From Lachnospiraceae bacterium (GTDB lineage: Bacteria; Bacillota; Clostridia; Lachnospirales; Lachnospiraceae), in contig SVEF01000016.1 of the NCBI GenBank assembly GCA_015057585.1, positions 1 through 64,000 on the forward strand: 64,000 nucleotides of DNA. Reading direction: 5' to 3'. Below, piece by piece: positions 36,254 to 43,413 of this stretch; the stretch's first letter is position 1, and each line of letters starts with the position of its first letter. The position numbers and the translations under genes were made by a program. The notes below the pieces were generated by a model. That model had not been told where the DNA came from. It saw only the letters and a list, made by a program, of their open reading frames with translations, and ran no database searches.

Positions 36254-37372
36254 CTACAGCTTAATCTTCTTAATCTCTTCTGCATAATACTGTACCAATT
36301 CAAATTTAGAACCCGGCATCAGTCTGTGGTCCGGACACGGAATGAAGCCGCCCATGGAAGCCAGTCTCTTGATACGTTCAATCTCTGCATCCACCGCTGC
36401 CTTATCCTTGCGGAGTGCCGTCTTATCCATACCGCCGACACCAAGCATTCCCTTACCAAACTTCTCTCTTGCCGGACCAAACTGGTCACCCCAGACACCA
36501 ATCTCAATCGGAAACATGGTGTTCACACCATTATCAAACCAGGTCGGCAATAACTTTTCTGTCACACCGTCACAGTCAAGCGAAATAATATCAATCCCGT
36601 ACTGCTTACAAAGGTCATTTCTCTTTTTATAATGCTTTGCGCAAAGCTCATCAAACAAATCCGGATTAATTAACGGACCGTTCTTAAAGCAGATATCTTC
36701 CCAGTAATGACCAAAGTCAAACTTTGCCCCGGTCTCAAGCACTGCCTTCACACACTGATACTGCATCTCCGCATACGCATCAATAATATCGGCAAACAGT
36801 TCCTCATCCTCATCATACATCAGATAGCTCATACCGACTACGGATGTCATGTTACGGATATCTCCCAGAACGCTGCCCAGGCTCAAACCAATCGGTCTGT
36901 CCTGCGGGCGTGTCTCATTAAAAGTGCGGAAATATTCCAGATTGACTCTCTCCGGCACAAACTGCATCTTTGGCAGATACAGTTCCTCAAATGCCTCTCT
37001 GTCCTTTAATAAGTAATCATCCTCCGAAGGAATGGACGTTCTGCCCGGTTTGATGCGTTCAATCATTCCTGCCCAGTTGAGCACTCTCTTACTGCCGTCC
37101 GGAAGTTCCTCTAACACCTTTTCTTCAAAGCCCGGACGCAGGTTCATGTGTGCACCCGTGGTACAGCACCAGTTAAAATCCCAGCCGATTAACTTATCCA
37201 GTTCTTTTTCTTTTTCCGTACCATCCCAGTTTTCATAGGCAAGTTCCTTTGGAATTTTCCCCTGCTCTGCCCACTCTAAAAGCAACTCACCCCAATAACC
37301 GAAATGCACTGCAGGTAAGCGGTCGGCATCTTTATAATGTAAAATATTCATTGCACGTTCTCTGTTTGTCAT
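36254..37372 (-). CDS. URO-D-family substrate:corrinoid methyltransferase
   Basis: A 372-residue URO-D-like protein opening MTNRERAMNILHYKDADRLP, with FDFGHYWEDICFKNGPLI and ISLDCDGVTEKLLPTW further on. It is distinct from the zinc-site MtaA-like protein 1.3 kb away and lacks an obvious H-x-C...C zinc site. Being first in the cluster, it most likely demethylates the substrate and loads the corrinoid protein. The methyl donor (methanol, methylamine, aryl methyl ether, betaine) cannot be read from the sequence. AAAAGGGG precedes the ATG; it is divergent from the pnuC leader. Confidence 0.75.
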   Translation of the reverse strand: MTNRERAMNILHYKDADRLPAVHFGYWGELLLEWAEQGKIPKELAYENWDGTEKEKELDKLIGWDFNWCCTTGAHMNLRPGFEEKVLEELPDGSKRVLNWAGMIERIKPGRTSIPSEDDYLLKDREAFEELYLPKMQFVPERVNLEYFRTFNETRPQDRPIGLSLGSVLGDIRNMTSVVGMSYLMYDEDEELFADIIDAYAEMQYQCVKAVLETGAKFDFGHYWEDICFKNGPLINPDLFDELCAKHYKKRNDLCKQYGIDIISLDCDGVTEKLLPTWFDNGVNTMFPIEIGVWGDQFGPAREKFGKGMLGVGGMDKTALRKDKAAVDAEIERIKRLASMGGFIPCPDHRLMPGSKFELVQYYAEEIKKIKL

Positions 37373-37510
37373 ACTGTTTCTTCCCCTTTTTTATCGTTTT
37401 TTTGCTCATATTGATTTAGTTCATAATTCATTTCTTTATAATTTTAACACACGCAGCACGAATAAGGAACTGCGATTTATTTATATTTTTTGCTATTTAC
37501 TGTAGTTTAT

Positions 37511-37540
37511 TTGACTTTTCCTTCCCGGCTCTGCTATAAT
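37511..37540 (+). promoter_or_regulatory. pnuC: Promoter of pnuC
   Basis: TTGACT at 37511-37516 and TATAAT at 37535-37540 have an 18-bp spacer. Start of transcription is predicted near 37547, giving a leader of about 220 nt before pnuC. Confidence 0.75.
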
Positions 37541-37546
37541 TAGGTT

Positions 37547-37641
37547 ACAGAAAGAAACACTGCCACCGGGTAGAATGATGCAGACGCATCCCAGTACATC
37601 GTTAGGTCTTAGAAGATGTATTGCGGGTGCTTTTATTTTTT
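37547..37641 (+). promoter_or_regulatory. Attenuator-like leader, possible riboswitch
   Basis: Two mutually exclusive folds are visible. A small hairpin GATGC-AGAC-GCATC (37577-37590) shares its 3' half with a strong terminator: GCATCC plus CAGTACATC (37586-37600) pair with GATGTATTG and GGGTGC (37615-37630), followed by TTTTATTTTTT. The 30 nt upstream (AAACACTGCCACCGGGTAGA) could be part of a ligand-binding fold. It does not match the NAD+, preQ1, TPP or ZTP riboswitch consensus as I remember them. Confidence 0.6.
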
Positions 37642-37645
37642 AACC

Positions 37646-37762
37646 AAAGGAGACAAAGTCTCTGCCCGCGTGTGGGCGGGCATTTTGCTCCGCAAAACTA
37701 AAGGAGACAAAGTCTCTGCCCGCGTGTGGGCGGGCATTTTGCTCCGCAAAACTAAAGGAGAC
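37646..37762 (+). repeat. Perfect 54-bp tandem repeat carrying the pnuC ribosome binding site
   Basis: Two identical 54-bp copies (37646-37699, 37700-37753) are followed by the first 9 bp of a third, AAAGGAGAC at 37754-37762, which is the Shine-Dalgarno of pnuC (ATG 37767). Each unit folds into three consecutive small hairpins: GAGAC-AAA-GTCTC, GCCCGC...GCGGGC and TTTTGC-TCC-GCAAAA. GTCTC of either copy can pair with GAGAC at the true ribosome binding site. Confidence 0.9.
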
Positions 37763-37766
37763 TTGC

Positions 37767-38453
37767 ATGAAAAACTATCTTGCTTCTTTTAAGAGCCTGA
37801 CAAAATTTGAACTTGGACTCTGGCTGACTTCAGTCGCTGTTACCTTTTTGTCTTTTTTCGCCTCCGGCGGTCAAGACATCTTAAATCTGATTGCCTCACT
37901 TATCGGTGTAACTGCACTCATTTTTGTATCGAAAGGACATGTGCTCGGCCAGCTTATGACCGTTGTTTTTGCACTGTTTTACGGCATCATCTCTTTTTAC
38001 TTTAAATACTACGGTGAACTGATTACCTACGTATTTATGACAGCGCCGATGGCAATTGCCGCAACTGTTTCCTGGATGAAAAACCCTTACAAGGATTCCC
38101 GGGAAGTCAAAGTAAGTACGGTTACCAGACGGCAGATGTTTGTAATGTCTGTCCTTGCCGTTTTGGTTACCGCTCTCTTTTATTTCATTTTGCGAGCGCT
38201 TGGCACGACAAACCTCATCATCAGCACAGTTTCCATTACAACAAGTTTTGTCGCTTCGTACCTGACCTATCTGCGCAGTCCGTATTATGCGCTTGGTTAT
38301 TCTGCAAACGATGTTGTTCTGATTATCATGTGGATTCTGGCTTCCGCAGAAGACATCTCGTATCTTCCGATGGTAGCATGCTTTGTCATGTTTCTCGCAA
38401 ACGATTTATACGGATTTTATAACTGGCAACGTATGAAAAAGAGGCAGGAGTAA
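37767..38453 (+). CDS. pnuC: PnuC-family transporter
   Basis: A 228-residue membrane protein with about seven to eight helices, of the PnuC family, which takes up nicotinamide riboside by facilitated diffusion; relatives PnuT and PnuX carry thiamine and riboflavin. The C-terminal motif of the family is visible (WILASAEDISYLPMVACFVMF, then NDLYGFYNWQRM). No NAD-salvage gene is adjacent, so the vitamin carried is inferred from the family only. Translation is preceded by the tandem-repeat leader. Confidence 0.85.
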   Translation: MKNYLASFKSLTKFELGLWLTSVAVTFLSFFASGGQDILNLIASLIGVTALIFVSKGHVLGQLMTVVFALFYGIISFYFKYYGELITYVFMTAPMAIAATVSWMKNPYKDSREVKVSTVTRRQMFVMSVLAVLVTALFYFILRALGTTNLIISTVSITTSFVASYLTYLRSPYYALGYSANDVVLIIMWILASAEDISYLPMVACFVMFLANDLYGFYNWQRMKKRQE

Positions 38454-38465
38454 AATGCTCCTGCC
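38443..38465 (+). terminator. Hairpin overlapping the pnuC stop codon
   Basis: GGCAGGAG (38443-38450) pairs with CTCCTGCC (38458-38465), with the TAA in the loop. The following ATTTCTGT is a poor T-run, so termination may be weak. Confidence 0.55.
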
Positions 38466-38505
38466 ATTTCTGTCACTTATCATATATCAAGTAATGGTCC
38501 ACTTC

Positions 38506-38769
38506 TTATAATATCACGAAATACACCAAAAGTGCCGCCTCAATCACAAGAATCGCCGGCATACCGTACTTAAAGTACCAGTGTTTTGTCTTGTGCCGGA
38601 ACAGGTACATACCAAGCGTCGTTCCGAGACATCCACCCAGCAGTGCCACTAAAAACAACGTCTTCTCGGGAATTCTCCACTGCTCCTTTTTCGCCTTCCT
38701 CTTATCCGCCCACATTACATAGACACCTGCTAAATTAATCACTACCAGATAAATTGCTAAAATCTTCAT
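38506..38769 (-). CDS. DUF1294 small membrane protein
   Basis: An 87-residue protein with three hydrophobic segments and the family signature DKRKAKKEQWRIPEKTLF...GGCLGTTLGMYLFRHKT. The function of DUF1294 proteins is unknown. AAGGAG precedes the ATG. It lies after the Nudix gene on the same strand (45-bp gap) and converges with pnuC. Confidence 0.9.
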   Translation of the reverse strand: MKILAIYLVVINLAGVYVMWADKRKAKKEQWRIPEKTLFLVALLGGCLGTTLGMYLFRHKTKHWYFKYGMPAILVIEAALLVYFVIL

Positions 38770-38814
38770 CCTTCGTTTCTCCTTTTCTTTTAAATATTCC
38801 TTTGTAGTCCTATT

Positions 38815-39321
38815 TTAAAATTCCTCAAGCTCCGTAAAAATCACCCCGTACTTCGTGGCAACTCCGCCGTACACTGCCCCGCTGTCTTTCCCGGTGTCCA
38901 GATAGTGACAAATAACTTCTTTTGCCGTGAACGGCATTTCAAGTTCCAAAAGATCTCTTTCCTGAACCCACTGAAGTTTGCCTTCATTGCTCTCAATTTT
39001 CCGGGTCGCATTTATCTGTTCATCTTCCTCCTTCATCTCAGCAAAGAAGTAATAGTTCTGCCTGATTTCATTATTCTTCAAACGAAGTGTCACATACCGC
39101 ATCGCCAGATTCTTGAGATTCTCCTCCTTCAACCCGGTTTCTTCATAAAGTTCTCTGAGCACACAGGCTCTCGCATCATTCAATTCTTCTTTTTCAAAAT
39201 GACCGCCCGCTGTTCCGGTATAGGAATTTCCAATCACCTTAGACCCCTCCCGGTATAACATCAAAAATTTATCGCCTTTTTTTAAATAGATTGCGGTCAT
39301 GTTTCTTAGTTTTCCGTCCAC
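38815..39321 (-). CDS. Nudix hydrolase
   Basis: A 168-residue Nudix pyrophosphohydrolase (MutT/8-oxo-dGTP type by overall layout). The Nudix box runs from GGHFEKEEL to RELYEETGL (about 39-64); the spacing between Gly and REx2EE is slightly longer than the standard Gx5Ex7REUxEExGU. A GTG at 39321 is preferred because GGAGGA lies 5 nt upstream; ATG 39300 is the alternative. The nucleotide substrate is not determinable. Confidence 0.85.
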   Translation of the reverse strand: MDGKLRNMTAIYLKKGDKFLMLYREGSKVIGNSYTGTAGGHFEKEELNDARACVLRELYEETGLKEENLKNLAMRYVTLRLKNNEIRQNYYFFAEMKEEDEQINATRKIESNEGKLQWVQERDLLELEMPFTAKEVICHYLDTGKDSGAVYGGVATKYGVIFTELEEF

Positions 39322-39381
39322 GTTGTTCCTCCGTATCTCCCTACTGCTTTACATGTTCTGTTTCTTCCGTTTTTTTACCTC

Positions 39382-39966
39382 TTACCGTTTGACCAGTTTC
39401 CAGTACTGCGCATGGAATCCGTATGTCTCATCTAACAGATACGCTTCTTCCTGCACAGTTTCTCGGCAAACCTCAAGCACTTCCTGTTTTGTTTCCTGTT
39501 CATCCAGTGACTGGTAATACATCGCTCCGCCTTTTTTCAACATGCGGAATGCCTTTTCTAAAATCTCCCGAAATAAACCACTTTCTAATCGGGCAGAACC
39601 TACCATAGTTACAATATCAAAGGTCTCATCCTTTCCTTCCACCTTCATCACATCCGAATGAATGATATTGATACGATTTGGATTATGTTCATTAATCAGA
39701 CATTCTCTTAACTGTCTGCAACACACCTCATCAATATCAATGCTCGTCAGTTCTCCCTCCGGAAGGAAGTACGACAAATATCTGTCCCAATATCCAGCTC
39801 CGATACCGATATTGCACACCTGCATATCCGACCGGATTTCAAAATTCTCCTCGAAGAATTTCGCAAACATATACTCCAAATATTTATTTTCTACCGACAG
39901 ATTCCATGGTCCGGCTTCACTGTCATACTGCGCACCATATGTTTTTAATAAGAATTCCTTGTCCAT
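39382..39966 (-). CDS. Class I SAM-dependent methyltransferase
   Basis: A 194-residue methyltransferase with motif I VCNIGIGAGYWDRY at about 50-63, an acidic SIDIDE loop at the ribose position, and FDIVTMVGSARL as motif IV. The gene starts at ATG 39966 with GGGAGAAG as ribosome binding site; the longer upstream frame runs through the repeat array and is not used. The substrate is unknown. The first element of the array at 39977-40349 touches its ribosome binding site. Confidence 0.82.
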   Translation of the reverse strand: MDKEFLLKTYGAQYDSEAGPWNLSVENKYLEYMFAKFFEENFEIRSDMQVCNIGIGAGYWDRYLSYFLPEGELTSIDIDEVCCRQLRECLINEHNPNRINIIHSDVMKVEGKDETFDIVTMVGSARLESGLFREILEKAFRMLKKGGAMYYQSLDEQETKQEVLEVCRETVQEEAYLLDETYGFHAQYWKLVKR

Positions 39967-39976
39967 CTTTCTTCTC

Positions 39977-40349
39977 CCAACATTCTGCAGACTTTTTGAA
40001 TTTTGTTGGTATTCTCTTTTTCTTCCTTCCCAACAAATCAATCCTTTTGTCAAAATTATTGGTATTGATATTTCTTCATGAACCAATAATTTTCTTTTTT
40101 CTATAATTTATTGGTATAGGCTAAAATTCATATTCCAACATTTTTTCACTTTCGAGAAATTGTTGGTAGTCTCTGCTTACTCTTGTTCCAACAAATTCGC
40201 TGTTCTTTCATATATATTGGTATTGCATTTTGAATCCCTGCCAACAAATTCTTCCTTTTATGATTATGTTGGTAGCATCCAATTTTTCTGTGCCAACAAT
40301 TTTACTAAATCCTTCATATTGTTGGTTAACATCCATAAAACCAACAAAA
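39977..40349. repeat. Array of fifteen alternating inverted 9-mers with unique spacers
   Basis: Eight copies of CCAACAAAT (starts near 39977, 40030, 40082, 40135, 40188, 40241, 40293, 40341) alternate with seven copies of TTGTTGGTA (40003, 40056, 40108, 40160, 40214, 40266, 40319). Steps are 25-28 bp except the last (22), giving a full period of 52-53 bp. Spacers are 13-19 nt, all different and pyrimidine-rich on the plus strand. Variation is sometimes compensatory: ATTATTGGT at 40055 pairs with ACCAATAAT at 40082. The array fills the whole gap between the methyltransferase ribosome binding site and the acetyltransferase stop codon. No family is known to me. Confidence 0.9.
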
Positions 40350-40355
40350 AAACTC

Positions 40356-40820
40356 CTATCTCTCCAAACTCTTCACAAAGCACACCACCCGGTTTGCCTC
40401 CTCAAATCCCAAACTCTTATGAAATTCCTGACTCACTGTATTCGTCAATTCACAATCACTTGCAAATTCCGTGCAACCCTGTTCTATCGCCCAGGCTTCG
40501 CACGCGGTAAGCAACTTCCTTGCCAGCCCCTGTTTCCGGTATTCTTCACGGACAAAAATCCCCTCCAGATAACCGACAGGACTTGTTTCAGTACCTTCCA
40601 CATAATCATGGCGCAACTGGCACAGCGCAAAACCAATAGCACTCTTTTCGCCTGCCGTGCCTTCTGCCTCCGCCAGAAAAACCACACCATTTTCTAAAAT
40701 CCCGGCGAACTCCTCAGCCAGCCCTTCTACTGTGTTATCTTCCCACATCTGAATTGCCAGCTCCGCAATCTGCCTTGCATCCTCTTTTTTTGCCCTATAA
40801 ATTCGGAATGTCTTCTGCAT
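40356..40820 (-). CDS. GNAT acetyltransferase, aminoglycoside 6'-N-acetyltransferase-like
   Basis: A 154-residue GNAT protein closest in pattern to AAC(6')-I enzymes: an acidic N-terminal WEDNTVEGLAEEF, GYLEGIFVREEYRKQGLARKLL as the acetyl-CoA motif A, and the characteristic end EFASDCELTNTVSQEFHKSLGFEE followed by VVCFVK. These enzymes acetylate the 6' amine of aminoglycosides; a chromosomal copy may have another native substrate. It overlaps the upstream DUF523 gene by 26 nt. Confidence 0.82.
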   Translation of the reverse strand: MQKTFRIYRAKKEDARQIAELAIQMWEDNTVEGLAEEFAGILENGVVFLAEAEGTAGEKSAIGFALCQLRHDYVEGTETSPVGYLEGIFVREEYRKQGLARKLLTACEAWAIEQGCTEFASDCELTNTVSQEFHKSLGFEEANRVVCFVKSLER

Positions 40821-41223
40821 CGATTACCTTATATCCTTTCTCTGTCAGTGCCTTTACCAAAAGTCCCTGCCCCGGAATCAACGTCCCCGTAAAGGTCCCG
40901 TCATACACCTGCTTGACACCGCAGGTCGGACTGCGCGACTGAAGCACTGCAAGTTCAATGTCTTCTTCCGCAAGCGCTTTCATCGTCAGTTCCACGCCAC
41001 GTTTAAACATCTCATCTACATTTTCACCATTCTTATTCCACGCCACGCCGTCTCTGATTTCAGCCGGAATTCTTGGGACCGGAAGACCGCCCAGCACCTC
41101 CGGACAGACCGGTACCACTTCTTTTCCTTCCAGAAATTTCAGTACCGCCTCATTTCGATTGTTCCCGCCGTTGTATTTGCAATTTTGTCCGAGCAAACAT
41201 GCACTGACTGCTATTTTTCCCAT
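40795..41223 (-). CDS. DUF523 family protein
   Basis: A 142-residue protein with the family pattern ACLLGQNCKYNGGNNRN, PVCPEVLGGLPVPR and LQSRSPTCGVKQVYDGTF. Cys residues in these motifs suggest metal or Fe-S binding. Function unknown; the family is related to the N-terminal half of YbgA-containing proteins. It starts 6 bp after the amidohydrolase stop, continuing an operon of amidohydrolase, DUF523 and acetyltransferase. Confidence 0.9.
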   Translation of the reverse strand: MGKIAVSACLLGQNCKYNGGNNRNEAVLKFLEGKEVVPVCPEVLGGLPVPRIPAEIRDGVAWNKNGENVDEMFKRGVELTMKALAEEDIELAVLQSRSPTCGVKQVYDGTFTGTLIPGQGLLVKALTEKGYKVIDAEDIPNL

Positions 41224-41229
41224 CTGACA

Positions 41230-42057
41230 TTACCTTCCTTCAAATTGCTTAAGTCCGAACACCCGCACCGCATTCTTCCACATCAAAGCCTCATATGCTT
41301 CCATGCCAATCTTCTCCGGCAATACATGCAAATAATCCTGGTACACCGAACGCTCGCCCCACGGATTGCAAAGGTACGTATCAATTCCGTCGATCGGCAT
41401 ATCACTGCCAAACATCATCTTCCTGCTGCCATAACGCCGGATTGCTTCCTCTGTCGTTGCCATCGGAACCCATGCGGTATCTCCGTACAGATTGTCCGCC
41501 TTTCCGAGTAATTCAAGCGCCGCCTGATTATTCGATCCCAGCCCCATATGCACCATCACAAACGGAATCTCCGGATATTTCAGGGCCGTCTCATAAAGGT
41601 GCACCGGCTCTGCCTCCTCGCATCCGCCCGTATGCGAAACCACCGCCAGATGATATTTCTTTGCCAGTTCCAGATATGGAATCACCCGTTCATCCACCGG
41701 TGAAATCTTTGAATGGAACGGATGCAACTTTATTGCATAGATAATATCCAAATTATCTCGTATTAGTTTTTCTAATTCCGGAGTCACGTTCTCCGTAAGC
41801 GGCTTTACCCAGACACCCACGCCAATTTTCGTAGGGTTCTTTCTGGCAAAAGCAAGCACTCTTAAAAGCGCCTCTTCCTGTGACAACTGTACCTCCTGTG
41901 ACAACAGGTTCTGTTCATGGTCTACCTCTGCCGCATCTCCGTTTGATACAATCGCATAATCTACATGGTACTTTTCCATAGCTTCCAGCACCATCTCTTC
42001 GCTCATCTGAAATCCGACTTTCTCTCCGCCAATATGTACATGTGTGTCAATAATCAT
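41230..42057 (-). CDS. Amidohydrolase (TIM-barrel metal hydrolase)
   Basis: A 275-residue amidohydrolase-2-type protein. Metal ligands appear in order: DTHVHIGG (HxH), IKLHPFHSK, VVSHTGG, VMVHMGLG and FGSDMPIDG (Asp). Members hydrolyse or decarboxylate small carbonyl compounds; the substrate cannot be inferred. The ATG at 42057 has GGAGG 8 nt upstream. It follows the XRE regulator gene by 13 bp. Confidence 0.85.
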   Translation of the reverse strand: MIIDTHVHIGGEKVGFQMSEEMVLEAMEKYHVDYAIVSNGDAAEVDHEQNLLSQEVQLSQEEALLRVLAFARKNPTKIGVGVWVKPLTENVTPELEKLIRDNLDIIYAIKLHPFHSKISPVDERVIPYLELAKKYHLAVVSHTGGCEEAEPVHLYETALKYPEIPFVMVHMGLGSNNQAALELLGKADNLYGDTAWVPMATTEEAIRRYGSRKMMFGSDMPIDGIDTYLCNPWGERSVYQDYLHVLPEKIGMEAYEALMWKNAVRVFGLKQFEGR

Positions 42058-42070
42058 AGCCAATCCTCCA

Positions 42071-43093
42071 CTACTTTTCCATCAATCTCTTCACACTCCG
42101 ATTTACCTTTTCAACCTCTTCTCCGGCAATCATACCCCAATCATCCTTCATCACCTTTAACATCAGACGATATGCCTCCACGGCCTTTTCCTTCTGACCA
42201 AGGATTTCATAAATATGTGCCATCGCCTCAGGGGCATCACAAAATTTCGGGGTAGCCTGCAATTCCATTCCTCTCTGATAACGAGCCAAAGCTTCCTCGT
42301 ATTTTCCATCGCAGGTATCCATATCAGCAAGCGTAAACTGCACTAACCAATCCTCACCGAACTTTTCCTCCATTTCCTTGCGATACCGCATTTCCTCTGC
42401 CGTATCACCCTTTGCTCTTGCAAGCAGCGCGCAATACAACTCTGTGCGGAAGGTATCGTCCACCTTCTTCAGATGCTCCAGTTCTTTTTCTGCCTCTTCG
42501 ATTCTTCCGTCTGCTATCAGATTGTCAAACAGCCACATTCTTGCACTCCGGCTCTCCGGATGCTCCTTTAAAAATGCCTTGAACTCCTGTATCAGTTCAT
42601 GATGATTTCTCACATTCCAATCCGGGATAAAGGATCCCATCGCATTGGCATATTCACTGATAATATCCGAATTACACGGCTTAAGTTCCATTGCTTCTCT
42701 TGCAACCCCGGCAGCAATTCTTCTGTGCACCTGTGCCTGATGGTTATGCAATACTGCAATAAGCTTGTAGGCCTCTGCCTTATGACAGCCTTCCTGCGCA
42801 ATTGCCCTCAGAGCTTCTTCCATCTGCCTTGCCTCGGCCTCGTCAATCAACTCTGACTCTGCAATACGGTTGTCAATCCGCTCCATCTGCTTTTCTGCCG
42901 TCAAGGAAAATAACTCATCGATTGTCACACCGAAAAAAATGGACAACTCCGGCAACAATGCAATATCCGGCATCGTAATATCATTTTCCCACTTTGACAC
43001 AGTTTGTGGTGTTACTCCAAGCGCTCCTGCTAAAGCCTCCTGTGTAATGCCTCGCTTCATTCGTAAATCTTTAATTCTTTTTCCAAGTTCCAT
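42071..43093 (-). CDS. XRE-family regulator with TPR-like domain
   Basis: A 340-residue protein. Residues 1-65 are a Cro/C1-type HTH (RIKDLRMKRGITQEALAGAL, TPQTVSKWENDITMPDIALL). The remainder is a set of helical pairs of TPR type, e.g. KYEEALARYQRGMELQATP and QKEKAVEAYRLMLKVMKDD. ATG 43093 is set by GGAG 8 nt upstream. It is the first gene of the operon that continues with the amidohydrolase, DUF523 and the acetyltransferase, and may control it in response to a small molecule or peptide. Confidence 0.87.
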   Translation of the reverse strand: MELGKRIKDLRMKRGITQEALAGALGVTPQTVSKWENDITMPDIALLPELSIFFGVTIDELFSLTAEKQMERIDNRIAESELIDEAEARQMEEALRAIAQEGCHKAEAYKLIAVLHNHQAQVHRRIAAGVAREAMELKPCNSDIISEYANAMGSFIPDWNVRNHHELIQEFKAFLKEHPESRSARMWLFDNLIADGRIEEAEKELEHLKKVDDTFRTELYCALLARAKGDTAEEMRYRKEMEEKFGEDWLVQFTLADMDTCDGKYEEALARYQRGMELQATPKFCDAPEAMAHIYEILGQKEKAVEAYRLMLKVMKDDWGMIAGEEVEKVNRSVKRLMEK

Positions 43094-43233
43094 CTCATGT
43101 TCTCCTCTCAACTTGTTTTGTGTTTTCTTACAACTTGAGTTTACGGAAAAACACACGAAACAACAATTACGCAGATGGCGATATCACTAACGCAGCACGC
43201 TAGTCTTCAGTGCCTCACCAAACCTGCGGGGAA

Positions 43234-43413
43234 TTACTCTTTCTTCACCCCAAAATTCAGTGTCCCTGCAGATGCCTTCTTCTGCGAAAAGAATACACAC
43301 GCATATCGGATATCGTCCTTATCCTTTCCATCAATCTGGCATACCCCAACCTGCTCGCTCTTCGGGTCTAACGTACTTTTTCTCCACTGTTCACAATCTT
43401 TACAAAATGCCAT
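43234..43413 (-). CDS. Small Cys-rich protein (HPA decarboxylase small-subunit-like Fe-S fold)
   Basis: A 59-residue protein, MAFCKDCEQWRK... to ...LNFGVKKE, with AGAGGAAAG as ribosome binding site. Its CxxC-x18-GxC-like pattern (Cys4, Cys7, Cys25, Cys39) resembles the C-terminal cluster domain of 4-hydroxyphenylacetate decarboxylase and benzylsuccinate synthase small subunits, which bind [4Fe-4S]. No glycyl radical enzyme is adjacent, so its use is unknown; it could be a stand-alone zinc or Fe-S protein. It overlaps the DUF2809 gene by 14 nt and ends that operon. Confidence 0.75.
   Translation of the reverse strand: MAFCKDCEQWRKSTLDPKSEQVGVCQIDGKDKDDIRYACVFFSQKKASAGTLNFGVKKE

Larger units (their letters stand above)
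37373..37766 (+). other. Divergent intergenic region and pnuC leader
   Basis: The first half (37373-37510) is AT-rich and should hold the leftward promoter of the corrinoid cluster, though no clean hexamer pair was found. The second half holds the rightward promoter, an attenuator-like fold and a 54-bp tandem repeat, each listed separately. Confidence 0.6.

Noticed and set aside
39967..40086. An N-terminal extension of the methyltransferase through the array
   Set aside because: The ATG at 39966 has a good GGGAG ribosome binding site and a normal family N-terminus; the extension is low-complexity sequence from the array.
39977..40349. Reading the alternating repeat as a classical CRISPR array
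   Set aside because: The repeats are only 9 bp, alternate in orientation, spacers are 13-19 nt, and no cas gene is in the window.
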